IMG/VR virus record: IMGVR_UViG_3300027898_000151
Location: 1-21,790 of that record
Reading direction: 5' to 3' (one strand)
From: a virus
DNA: 21,790 bases
Below, in pieces: positions 13,542-21,790 of the stretch. Both the position numbers and the translations under genes were made by a program. Positions within the stretch are counted from its first letter, which is position 1. Each line of letters starts with the position of its first letter. The notes beneath the pieces are model-generated. The model worked only from the letters and a program-made list of their open reading frames with translations, searched no databases and was not told the DNA's origin.

Positions 13542-13946
13542 ATGTCGTCAGATGATCTTACTGGTTTCAGCACCCTTGGCACTGTAAAGGGTGAGCTGAC
13601 TTCTGCAACACACCCAACTGATTATGTATTACTTGTTTGGGAACTGAGTTATGAGCAGCGTGCAGAGTTGTATCTTATTCCTGTCACGCATGAGTTGATT
13701 AATTATGTAATTAAGTCGCACAATAAATATATTAATGAGATTAATTACCCTGAAGACGACTCCATTTTTATTGTAAATAAAGAAATTTGTGAAAATATTC
13801 ATGATGTTCTTTGTACAGACGACGCCCTTTATGAACAAGAAGATAGAGAAGGTAAATTGTTTAAACATAAACTTAATAAAGATCAACCAATATCGTTGCA
13901 AGAAAATAAAATAGCACAGATTGTTGTGTGTGGTTTTATCTCCTAA
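13542..13946 (+). CDS. Hypothetical protein, 134 aa
   Basis: Unknown soluble protein, acidic overall, with alternating helical and strand-like segments and a hydrophobic C-terminal strand ending VVCGFIS. AGGAG at 13528-13532 supports ATG 13542. It lies between the probable ssDNA-binding protein and the DNA polymerase, in the same direction, with a GC-rich hairpin in front. Confidence 0.75.
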   Translation: MSSDDLTGFSTLGTVKGELTSATHPTDYVLLVWELSYEQRAELYLIPVTHELINYVIKSHNKYINEINYPEDDSIFIVNKEICENIHDVLCTDDALYEQEDREGKLFKHKLNKDQPISLQENKIAQIVVCGFIS

Positions 13947-13980
13947 CATCTAACCCTAACCAAATAAGGAGCATCTACTA

Positions 13981-16293
13981 ATGTCTCGTGCAGTAATCTT
14001 TCACTATACAGATGAAGATGCTCCTTACTTGGGCTTTCTTAAAGCTATAGTTCGCGGTCGCACAACAGCTACATATCTTGACAATACCAAACCAGTGCTT
14101 TTCACTGAGATGGCGATGAAAAGTAAAAAGCATGGCAATGCTGTAATTGTATCAACTAGCAAGCAACTTCTCAGTATCGTGTTTCCATTTGCTGACAATC
14201 CTACTATTGATGAGTATGCTGGAAATTATATCAATTACAAAGGCGTAGATGTTTTATTTATCAATCCGCTCAAACAACTTGTAACCGTCAACTACGGTAA
14301 GTTTGTATTCGAGCGTTTCCTGAGTAAAATCTTGGCGCCCGAAAATTTCATACCTGAGCCAGAGTTTCAGTGGGAATATTTTCAACCATCTCAACTTGAT
14401 GACTATGTTGAATTTTTTCAGCAATGCACTATCATTGGTATTGATAGTGAAACTGTTCGCAATGATCCTTTGCGTAGCATTTCTTGCATTGGCTTTTGTG
14501 GTGCAATTCTCCATGGTAACAAGATCACATTACGCACTGTAGTAGTGCCAATGGACGATATGTTTAATGTTGAGTTTTGCCGTTTACTATGCGATATGCC
14601 GGCGCCCAAAGTATTTCAGAATGGTAAATATGATATTGCATACTTCTTCCGATATAATATCATTGTCAGAAATTATGCGTTTGACACTATTAACTTATTT
14701 CATTCTTGGTTTTGTGAGCTGCCAAAAGATCTAGGCTTTGTATCAACGTTCATGCTGCGTAACTATGTATACCATAAAAATACCAAAGGTCTTTCCAAGC
14801 ATGAATTCTATGGTTACAATGCAAAAGATTGCTATGTAACTGTTATGTCTGCAATTGCTTTGTTGATGGAAATTCCAAAGTATGCAGAGACTAACTTTCT
14901 CATTGAGTTTCCTATTGTGTTTCCTTGCATACTGTCAGAGACAACAGGTATCAAATGGGATCAGCAAGCTGCTAATGATTTGAAGCAGCAAGTTAAAGTT
15001 ATCATGGAAAAAGAATTACTATCTCTCCGTAAGATGGTAGCTTGTCCGCAATACAATCCTAACAGCCCACAACAAACACAGCGATTGTTTCAAATACTAG
15101 GGAGTAGAGATGTTAAGTCAACTGATAAAGTTGGCAAAGATAAAGTAGCTTTTCGACATCCTCTCAACAGAGTATTGATGGATAAAATTATCAACTATCG
15201 TGAGAATATGAAAGTTAATAGCAGCTATTTCAAAGACACTGTATCTTGGAATGGTCGCTGTTTCTATGCACTCAATCCACATGGCACAGATACTGCCAGA
15301 CTTTCCAGTAAAGAGTCACAGTTTTGGTGCGGTCTTTCTATTCATACTATCAAGCGTGATGAAGATGGCGAAGAAGCTATCAATGTTAAAGATGCGTTCG
15401 TTGCTGATGAAGATTTTTGGTTTGGTGAAGCAGACTATAGCCAAGCAGAAAGTCGTGGCACTGCATACTTGTCAGGCGATCTTGCACTTATTGATGCAGT
15501 TGATAATCCTGCTACTGATTTTCATGGTGTCAATGCTAGTCGCTTCTTTGGTATTCCATACAATGAAATCATTGAAAGCAAGTGCATAACTATTGACGAA
15601 GATGGTAATGAAATTCCTACTGAACATTGCTATTGGGTGCACAAAATTCTTCGTAAACCTATTCGTCAGCTTAGTAAAAATACTAACCATGGCGCTAATT
15701 ATAACATGGGACCGGCCGTAATGGTTGATACTATGGGCATTAAAAATGTGCTCATGGCTAAGAAAATTCTTGGACTGCCGGAAAAATTCTCACCTATCAA
15801 TGTTACAGAGTATCTTCTTGCTGCATTTAATAGAACATATCATATTATGAAAGGTCCATACTATGACAAGATTAAAGCAGATATTCGTGACACAGGATTT
15901 CTTGTTAGCCCAACTGGTTGGACCCGCAAATGTTTTGGTAACCCAGACAAGAGTAAACTAGACCTCAACTCATATGTAGCACACCCATCACAAAACTTGA
16001 ATGCACAGATACTTAACAAAGCTGTGTTGAATGTTTTTTACAATGTGTGGCTACACAACAAACGTGATTTTAAATTCTGCGCTCAGGTGCATGATAGTCT
16101 TCTCTTTCAATATCGTAAGTCTCGTCCTGACTTACCTTGGCAAGTTGCAGATTGTATGAAAATTCCAGTTGATGTAAAAGATACATTTGGTATTACTCGC
16201 ACACTTATTGTTCCTACTGATATCAAAGGGGAAGGTAAAAGATGGTCTAGTTGTAAACCTCTCAAGAGACCTAAGAACCTGAAAGCATACTGA
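13981..16293 (+). CDS. Family A DNA polymerase with 3'-5' exonuclease, 770 aa
   Basis: The phage replicative polymerase. Proofreading domain: Exo I D155-S-E157, Exo II NGKYD (214-218), Exo III NAKD ending D283. Polymerase domain: motif A D485-YSQAESR (485-492), motif B R562...K566...N569-HGANYN (562-575), motif C QVHDS (702-706) with metal ligand D705. Motif C has Ser where bacterial Pol I has Glu, as in some phage enzymes. Residues 1-140 form an extra N-terminal domain with no motif I know. The length is near that of T7-type polymerases plus this domain. AAGGAG at 13966-13971 gives 9-base spacing. It is followed one base later by the DUF3987-like gene. No thioredoxin-type partner is evident nearby. 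Confidence 0.95.
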   Translation: MSRAVIFHYTDEDAPYLGFLKAIVRGRTTATYLDNTKPVLFTEMAMKSKKHGNAVIVSTSKQLLSIVFPFADNPTIDEYAGNYINYKGVDVLFINPLKQLVTVNYGKFVFERFLSKILAPENFIPEPEFQWEYFQPSQLDDYVEFFQQCTIIGIDSETVRNDPLRSISCIGFCGAILHGNKITLRTVVVPMDDMFNVEFCRLLCDMPAPKVFQNGKYDIAYFFRYNIIVRNYAFDTINLFHSWFCELPKDLGFVSTFMLRNYVYHKNTKGLSKHEFYGYNAKDCYVTVMSAIALLMEIPKYAETNFLIEFPIVFPCILSETTGIKWDQQAANDLKQQVKVIMEKELLSLRKMVACPQYNPNSPQQTQRLFQILGSRDVKSTDKVGKDKVAFRHPLNRVLMDKIINYRENMKVNSSYFKDTVSWNGRCFYALNPHGTDTARLSSKESQFWCGLSIHTIKRDEDGEEAINVKDAFVADEDFWFGEADYSQAESRGTAYLSGDLALIDAVDNPATDFHGVNASRFFGIPYNEIIESKCITIDEDGNEIPTEHCYWVHKILRKPIRQLSKNTNHGANYNMGPAVMVDTMGIKNVLMAKKILGLPEKFSPINVTEYLLAAFNRTYHIMKGPYYDKIKADIRDTGFLVSPTGWTRKCFGNPDKSKLDLNSYVAHPSQNLNAQILNKAVLNVFYNVWLHNKRDFKFCAQVHDSLLFQYRKSRPDLPWQVADCMKIPVDVKDTFGITRTLIVPTDIKGEGKRWSSCKPLKRPKNLKAY

Positions 16294-16294
16294 T

Positions 16295-17566
16295 ATGGCT
16301 GATGCTGATATCTTTGCCAACTATCTAAAATACACAGCAGATACTGAACCTCCTACAGTATATCATCGTTGGTGTTATCTTACATCTCTTGGTGCAGTTA
16401 TTGGCAGAAATGCTTATCTTGACATGGGATTGTTAGGCAGAGTATTTCCTACTCTATATGTCATGTTGCTTGGAGAGCCAGCAACTAGAAAATCTACTGC
16501 TATCAAAATGGCAAAACGTATTGTAGGTAGCTCAGGATATACTACGTTTGCTGCTGATAAAACAAGACAAGAAAAGTTTCTTCTTGATCTTGAAGGTGGA
16601 ATAGACGAAGACGTAATTGAAAAAGATAGCAAAGGAAGATATGATGCAGTCACAGCAGAAGCACTCTGGGGTTCCAGTGATGACAGAGAACCTAAACACA
16701 TGTTCATTGTTGCTGATGAATTTAACGACTTCGCAGGTTCAGGCAATCTTGAATTCTATACGATGCTCGGGTCTCTCTGGGACTTTGATAACACCACAAC
16801 ACCTTTTACACAAAGATTCAAAAATTCCAAATCAGTATCTATATATCAGCCAACAATTTCAATCCTTTCTGGAAATACTCCAGAGTTATTTGCAAAGGCT
16901 TTTCCACCAGAAGCCATCGGGTCAGGTTTTCTTTCAAGACTCTTACTTATTCATGGCGAACGTTCAGGACGAAGAATTACTTTCCCGCCACCCCCAGACG
17001 AAATTATAGGTAACGGAATTATCGAACATATGAAAGTTTTGCGGCTCCGACAAGTTGGCGAGTTAAAGAAGACCTCGCAAGCATACGCTATGTTAGATGC
17101 AATATATCAAGCTGATAGTCCATTGTATGACATTCGTTTTAAAGCATACACACAACGTCGCTTTACTCAACTGCTGCGGTTGTGTGTAATTATTGCAGCA
17201 GCTAAGTTGCAAACAGAAGTTACAGATCATGATGTATTGTATGCAAACACTATTCTTTCTCATGCTGAAATCAATATGCCGAAAGCTATTGGTGAGTTTG
17301 GTAAGGGTAAGAATAGTGACGTAGCTAACAAAATTATGAGCATACTAGAACAAGCTACCAAACCTGTCAGTAACAGAGAACTCTGGCAACAGGTTCACAA
17401 AGACTTAGCAAGTCAGAAAGATTTGATTGATATCATGTCTGGCTTGTTGATGGCTGATAAAATTCAAACTGTAGAGAAAGGATTTCTCTTGAAGAAGTTA
17501 GTTAGAAAAGACCCGCCACATGTAGATTGGATGTTGTTGACACAAGAAGAAAGAGACATGATATGA
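16295..17566 (+). CDS. DUF3987-type P-loop ATPase, probable replication helicase-like protein, 423 aa
   Basis: The N-terminal segment (DIFANYLKYTADTEPP, then a Trp-containing helix and VIGRNAYLDMG) is typical of DUF3987-like proteins found with phage and mobile-element replication genes. The P-loop is GEPATRKST (60-68), with Arg instead of the usual Gly before the Lys. Walker B ends D141-E142 (FIVADEF). An SGNTPE segment near 194-199 is a sensor-like motif. Residues 335-410 look like a winged-helix domain (VSNRELWQQVHKDL), likely for DNA contact. The gene starts one base after the polymerase stop with a weak SD, so it is probably coupled to it. Helicase activity is inferred from context, and no primase motif is seen. 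Confidence 0.8.
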   Translation: MADADIFANYLKYTADTEPPTVYHRWCYLTSLGAVIGRNAYLDMGLLGRVFPTLYVMLLGEPATRKSTAIKMAKRIVGSSGYTTFAADKTRQEKFLLDLEGGIDEDVIEKDSKGRYDAVTAEALWGSSDDREPKHMFIVADEFNDFAGSGNLEFYTMLGSLWDFDNTTTPFTQRFKNSKSVSIYQPTISILSGNTPELFAKAFPPEAIGSGFLSRLLLIHGERSGRRITFPPPPDEIIGNGIIEHMKVLRLRQVGELKKTSQAYAMLDAIYQADSPLYDIRFKAYTQRRFTQLLRLCVIIAAAKLQTEVTDHDVLYANTILSHAEINMPKAIGEFGKGKNSDVANKIMSILEQATKPVSNRELWQQVHKDLASQKDLIDIMSGLLMADKIQTVEKGFLLKKLVRKDPPHVDWMLLTQEERDMI

Positions 17567-17754
17567 CACTCAAACTCACGCCTGTAACTACAACTGACCC
17601 AGTGTATACAATTAAGAAAGTTGATCCAATCAATATAAGTGGTAAACCTGTATATGTTGTTTTCCGTAATGATATCAGAATGGATAGCTTTATATACAAA
17701 GGCAATGCACTAAATGCAATTGCAAAGATGAAAGCAAAAGATAATGGTAAATAA
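17563..17754 (+). CDS. Hypothetical protein, 63 aa
   Basis: Starts in an ATGA overlap with the DUF3987-like gene and overlaps the next gene by 11 bases. The short product is beta-like (two PVYxxxK-type strands) with a Lys-rich end. An in-frame opening at 17527 is rejected because it lies within the upstream gene and has no RBS. No function can be assigned. Confidence 0.7.
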   Translation: MTLKLTPVTTTDPVYTIKKVDPINISGKPVYVVFRNDIRMDSFIYKGNALNAIAKMKAKDNGK

Positions 17755-18262
17755 ACCTAACTCGTCGGGCGGCTACGATAATGATACTCATGAGCTTATC
17801 ACACTTCATCAGCCGCCAGCATCTCTTGTTGCTCTCAGACAAGAGCTTATGTATCATCCAGATGTAATTGAAAAGTCGCACGATGCAGTGACATTTGAAG
17901 ATGCACTTGCTAAAATTGCGGCATGTCTTGATATTGCATTGGATGGTTTATATGATGTTGAGCCACTATGTGCAATGCTTGTGGATAAGTTACGAGTAAA
18001 GCGTTTCCATCCTAATGATACTGCACTACTACATGCTGGACTTGTTGCTGTAGAGTTGCATGAACATGACGATAAAATAACTCTTGTGGAGAAACCAGAT
18101 GAAGCTCTTCAACTTCCTACGGACGCAATCGTCGTTGAGACGGGAATTAAGCCTGGAAAAAATGTTATCAAAGATGCTATACTCGACACTCCTACAACAG
18201 ATAGCAATCAACAAGTCACTGCACATGAGGATACAGCAGTTGGAGAACCAACAACCAATTAA
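17744..18262 (+). CDS. Hypothetical protein, 172 aa, disordered C-terminus
   Basis: Residues 25-115 look helical and acidic with many Leu and His. The last 50 or so residues are Thr/Asp/Glu/Pro-rich and probably disordered. There is no motif I recognise. It is the last gene of the + strand operon and precedes the shared terminator by about 40 bases. The SD is weak, so translation is probably coupled to the upstream gene by the 11-base overlap. Confidence 0.72.
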   Translation: MVNKPNSSGGYDNDTHELITLHQPPASLVALRQELMYHPDVIEKSHDAVTFEDALAKIAACLDIALDGLYDVEPLCAMLVDKLRVKRFHPNDTALLHAGLVAVELHEHDDKITLVEKPDEALQLPTDAIVVETGIKPGKNVIKDAILDTPTTDSNQQVTAHEDTAVGEPTTN

Positions 18263-18300
18263 TAATTTGCCGTCAGATTATCAAGGTTGCGCATAAATTT

Positions 18301-18335
18301 AAACCCCAGTAGATTTTTTCTACTGGGGTTTTTTA
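18301..18335. terminator. Strong terminator between convergent operons
   Basis: AAACCCCAGTAGA (18301-18313) pairs perfectly with TCTACTGGGGTTT (18319-18331), a 13-bp stem with a TTTTT loop and a long T-run on the + strand. On the minus strand the run is TTTAAATTT, so it probably stops transcripts from both sides but works best for the + strand operon. Confidence 0.93.
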
Positions 18336-18339
18336 TTAT

Positions 18340-21300
18340 CTAAGGCTCTTCTATTTGTTCTGGCATTACTGGATTTACTCTAGTGCTTCCAGTATTTCTA
18401 AAATCTGGTAATGGAATACCACCCATAATTTGCTGCATGTATTGTGATTGCGGATTTCTCATATTATCAGAAATTTTATTTACAACACTTGTTTGTGCCC
18501 CAGCAGATTGCGCCATCATCCATTTACTAAAGTTAACAACATTGCCACCTGCTTGTGCATATTCATTCAACAAGCGAGAGCTTTGTTCTTCACTCATACC
18601 TTCATTATCACCATCTCTAAGCGATGTTTTTACAGCAGTGCCAAGCTCATTTAATCTTTCTGCATCTCTAGCTTTAATAGCAGCTACACGATAGCTAGCA
18701 TCAAGTGCGATTGCTTCATCAAGTGGTCGGGCGCCAGCAAGTCTAGACATTCCGGCGATCGTTGACAACTCTGCCAAACCTGCATTTTTACTAATAAGCT
18801 GTCCTTGTGTATTAGTAGAATACCCTTGCACAAGCTCTGCCAATCCAGACAATGGTCTTGACAATCCATTATGTTCAGCAGCCATCAAAATAGATGCTGG
18901 AGCATTACCACCAGATGAAGCTAGATTGTTAGCCAATTGACTAAGCGTAGAATAAACTCGTATACCAGCTTGAACACTTGGCCATTGTAAAGGATTAACA
19001 GGAAGGATTGTAGGACGTCTAACATTAAGATCACCCCTAGAGTAGAAGCTAGTCCCAAGCAAACCACTGAAACTGCCATACATAAGATAGTCACCAACAT
19101 CTTTACCAAGCAAACTATTTGCTGCAGTGTAAAGATCAGACCCTGTTTCATTACCATGTCGCTCACCAATAAGATTATTTAGATACTGAAATCCAGGAAG
19201 TGATGACACACCAAAAATAGATGATTGCAATCCTGCAGCCATAGCAATTGCTTTTGTATCGCCATCGCCAAGATGACGAAGAATTTGCTGCATAGTATTC
19301 CATTGGTAAGATTGAAACAACCCAAGTGCAGAACCCACTGGTCCTTGGAAGATACCAGCACGTTGACCAGCAGCTACATTACCAAGCACACGCTGAGCAA
19401 ATGTGCCAGTATGGTCAATCAAATCCTGTCCAGTAAATCCAAGAGCTTCACCAGTTTGTCTACCAACATCTGCTGCAACAAAGTGGATAAATGAATTCAT
19501 CCAGTTAGAACCAGACAGTTTACCACCAGCAGCGATGGCATCATTCATTTTGTTGTTCCACCCATCAATACCAATGGGCGTCTTTGGCAATGTCAGAGCA
19601 TCCAACATCTTACCATGAGTCACAAAATTGCTAGCATCAAAACCAATATTGTTAGCATATGCTTGCTTCAACTTAGCAGCATCGTCACCGAAGAAATTCT
19701 TAACTGCATTATATAGTGTGCGAGTAAATGCAGGAACTTGTTGTTGGGACCCCGGCAAATTTACACTAGTAAGGGCTTTTAAATCATCAGTGGCTGAACT
19801 ATGTTCAAGCAATGCCATGATTGGCAAAGTAACACCATGGATCAATTGCTGAAAAGCATCAAGTCTAATGACTGTTCCATGCAATACAGTATTAGCAGTA
19901 GACACAAATTTACGAATAATGTTTTCTGGCGGTAATTGATTGACAAGTCCGCCATAGTAATTATTTTTAATCTCATCTAATGTCTTACCATAGATGTCAC
20001 CAAGACCAAATTTCTGCGCCATTTTAGCAGCATCTTCTGCTGGCAAAATACCATTGGCAACTGCACCAAGATTACTTCTTGCAGTATTAAATGCAGTGTC
20101 AGCAAACCCTTCCAACTTCTCTTGTGCAAACTGCCACAGTGGCATAATGTCTTTTGGATTGCGATTGAGTGCAGTATTGATATACGACATGTATGGATTA
20201 AAGGAGTTGTTTCTAGTAAGTTGATCAACAAATCCTTTCTTTGAAGTAGAAACTACTTCAAACCTTTTACCCATTGCTTCAAGCTGATCAAACGTAGCAG
20301 CATTGTGCAATGAAATATGATCATCAAGAAGATGCAATTCTTGACGTTGATGCCAACCAACAAGATCGCTAATCACATCTTCTGGTCTGGTGCCAGGAGC
20401 AGCATTATTATAAATACCTTTCCTACGCAATTCAGTATCAACTTTTGACGTGCCAAAGCTGCGATTGAAATCATACTCTCCTTTTGCAGAAAAGTATCCT
20501 TTCAAATTCTTATCAGTAAATACATCATACTCTGGACCAAGGCTAGCGATCTTTTGTTGCAACTCAGTTGAGCTTCTAGCAGTTACGATACTAGCTCCAC
20601 TCTCTCCAAACGCACTGCCTTCACGCTGTCTTACATAAGCAAAAAATGGATACCTATCAGGATTAATAGGGGGCGCATAAAGAATATTACCATCGGGTGT
20701 ATTTTTGTTAAGCCCCGCTGCTTTCCAAAATCCATCGCGCTGAGCAAGTCTAGCAGCGTTCAATTGTTGACTAGCACGCTCAACAGCCTGCACTTCTGGA
20801 GAAAGTGAATACCAAGTTTTAAGTCCAGCACCTTCTGTATCACCAGTAGAAAAACCATTAGGTAAATATGTTCTATCCCATGTTGGCATTTGTGTCTTGG
20901 CATCCATACCAAGAGACCCTTTTAGCACAACAGTTCCCTGAGGCAAGTTATGTTCTGCTGCAAGTGAGTCAGGAAGAAATTGAAAATCTTCGCCAGTGGA
21001 ATGACGAATGAAAGTAAACATACTATGTTCTGCTGCTGCGGCAGGATTTTGACGCAACACTTGTATAGCAGATGCAAGAGTGTCATTAACTTTGCTGGTT
21101 ACAACTTGTGCAAGTTGGTTTTTTGTTCTCCCAACACGTTCTGCTTGTTGTGCCAGTGTGCCATAGTTTGCATTAGCATTACCAAGAAAGCTTTTACCGG
21201 CGCCATTGATATCCGCATCTAGCGAGGTCCCACCAAGTTTCAATGCAGACATAACTTGCTGACCCTGATCTGCATTTAGACCAATATGACCAGACAAGTA

Positions 21301-21790
21301 GTTTGCAACTTGTGCAGTATTAATATCTCCTGCAACTTGCATACGATAGTTTACACCATTGAGACCACGAAGAAGATTTCCCTCGTTATCTTTTGTAGTA
21401 GAGATATCATAGGCTAGTCTGATATTTCTAATTTTATCGCTAGCTTCCCATGGCGTCATAATATCGCTAGCAACACCAGTATTAAACCCAGTGGTAATAC
21501 CTTTAGTTGGTGTATTCAATACACGTTCAATTTCCCCTTGTGTCTTTCCTTGACTAAGCATATCACCAAGCATACCTTGCTTGACAGTAGCAATATGATC
21601 AAGCAATTCATTTGGATCATGTGGCACATCTACACCATCAGAAAACTCTGACAGCCACTCACTGTGATCAACACCAGCAACTTGCTCTCTATACAATTGC
21701 TCAAGCATTGGCAAATCAGTAGAACTGAAATCATCTCCAGTTTTAATACCACGTTTTCCTGCCCAAACATATCTACTATTAGCTTCTGTA
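18340..21790 (-). CDS. Very large virion-like protein, C-terminal 1149 aa, partial at the window edge
   Basis: The frame runs without a stop to the window end (one base short), so the true N-terminus is outside; TTG 21714 and ATG 21708 are only internal candidates. The visible part is soluble, Gln/Asn/Ala/Gly-rich and mostly helical, with several glycine-rich amphipathic stretches near the middle (for example around nucleotides 19780-19890 and 19150-19400). Such large, motif-poor, Gln/Ala-rich proteins in phages are typically internal virion or ejection proteins (T7 gp16-like in size), sometimes with a lytic transglycosylase or toxin domain at the far N-terminus. I see no such catalytic motif here. 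It is the only minus-strand gene, suggesting that the structural/late module runs opposite to replication. One copy of the GC-rich 12-mer lies at 19744-19755. Confidence 0.75.
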   Translation of the reverse strand, partial: TEANSRYVWAGKRGIKTGDDFSSTDLPMLEQLYREQVAGVDHSEWLSEFSDGVDVPHDPNELLDHIATVKQGMLGDMLSQGKTQGEIERVLNTPTKGITTGFNTGVASDIMTPWEASDKIRNIRLAYDISTTKDNEGNLLRGLNGVNYRMQVAGDINTAQVANYLSGHIGLNADQGQQVMSALKLGGTSLDADINGAGKSFLGNANANYGTLAQQAERVGRTKNQLAQVVTSKVNDTLASAIQVLRQNPAAAAEHSMFTFIRHSTGEDFQFLPDSLAAEHNLPQGTVVLKGSLGMDAKTQMPTWDRTYLPNGFSTGDTEGAGLKTWYSLSPEVQAVERASQQLNAARLAQRDGFWKAAGLNKNTPDGNILYAPPINPDRYPFFAYVRQREGSAFGESGASIVTARSSTELQQKIASLGPEYDVFTDKNLKGYFSAKGEYDFNRSFGTSKVDTELRRKGIYNNAAPGTRPEDVISDLVGWHQRQELHLLDDHISLHNAATFDQLEAMGKRFEVVSTSKKGFVDQLTRNNSFNPYMSYINTALNRNPKDIMPLWQFAQEKLEGFADTAFNTARSNLGAVANGILPAEDAAKMAQKFGLGDIYGKTLDEIKNNYYGGLVNQLPPENIIRKFVSTANTVLHGTVIRLDAFQQLIHGVTLPIMALLEHSSATDDLKALTSVNLPGSQQQVPAFTRTLYNAVKNFFGDDAAKLKQAYANNIGFDASNFVTHGKMLDALTLPKTPIGIDGWNNKMNDAIAAGGKLSGSNWMNSFIHFVAADVGRQTGEALGFTGQDLIDHTGTFAQRVLGNVAAGQRAGIFQGPVGSALGLFQSYQWNTMQQILRHLGDGDTKAIAMAAGLQSSIFGVSSLPGFQYLNNLIGERHGNETGSDLYTAANSLLGKDVGDYLMYGSFSGLLGTSFYSRGDLNVRRPTILPVNPLQWPSVQAGIRVYSTLSQLANNLASSGGNAPASILMAAEHNGLSRPLSGLAELVQGYSTNTQGQLISKNAGLAELSTIAGMSRLAGARPLDEAIALDASYRVAAIKARDAERLNELGTAVKTSLRDGDNEGMSEEQSSRLLNEYAQAGGNVVNFSKWMMAQSAGAQTSVVNKISDNMRNPQSQYMQQIMGGIPLPDFRNTGSTRVNPVMPEQIEEP
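19744..19755 (+). repeat. GC-rich 12-mer TTGGGACCCCGG, copy in the large virion-like gene
   Basis: Same + strand orientation as the other two copies, although the gene here is on the minus strand, where it reads as LPGSQ. Shared strand regardless of gene direction suggests a DNA-level signal. Confidence 0.8.

Overview
The window looks like part of the genome of a tailed, lytic-type bacteriophage. It is AT-rich and tightly packed, with many 4-base ATGA start/stop overlaps, Shine-Dalgarno (SD) sequences and sigma70-like promoters. It encodes its own replication and recombination enzymes and a phage-type endolysin, and has a large virion-like protein gene on the opposite strand. I see no tRNA, rRNA, integrase, insertion sequence or CRISPR array. 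The host cannot be named from this sequence, and gene symbols are left empty because assignments are at family level only.

Layout: (1) 1-1671, three small early-type genes: an unknown protein, a P-loop polynucleotide-kinase-like protein and a zinc-ribbon protein. The first two are each followed by a hairpin. (2) 1672-2322, a 650-base stretch without a credible gene. It holds short repeats in both orientations, a perfect palindrome at 1991-2004 where the base composition of the strand flips, and a promoter at its right end; it is the best candidate for a replication origin or control region. (3) 2323-6868, a co-oriented cluster of five small or unknown genes ending in an SF1 DNA helicase. (4) 6869-7741, a one-gene unit with its own promoter and terminator, encoding a His-rich protein with extreme codon bias. 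(5) 7769-8320, a GH108 endolysin, then a hairpin that overlaps a tiny zinc-finger-like gene. (6) 8485-18262, the main replication/recombination operon: small unknown genes, a Cas4/RecB-like nuclease, a Sak4-like RecA-fold ATPase, a dNMP kinase, a probable ssDNA-binding protein, a family A DNA polymerase, a DUF3987-type ATPase and two small genes. (7) 18301-18335, a strong terminator between convergent units. (8) 18340-21790, minus strand, the C-terminal 1149 residues of a very large protein, probably an internal or ejection-type virion protein, cut by the window edge.

How they fit together: the polymerase, the DUF3987 ATPase, the SF1 helicase and the ssDNA-binding protein would form the replisome. 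The Cas4-like nuclease and the Sak4-like ATPase would form a resection/strand-exchange pair, and the dNMP kinase would feed nucleotide supply. The most interesting unexplained signals are the origin-like region, two pairs of proteins sharing C-terminal tail peptides (an LRAK tail on the helicase and the Sak4-like ATPase; a YDDL tail on two small proteins), a GC-rich 12-mer present three times, and the insulated His-rich gene.
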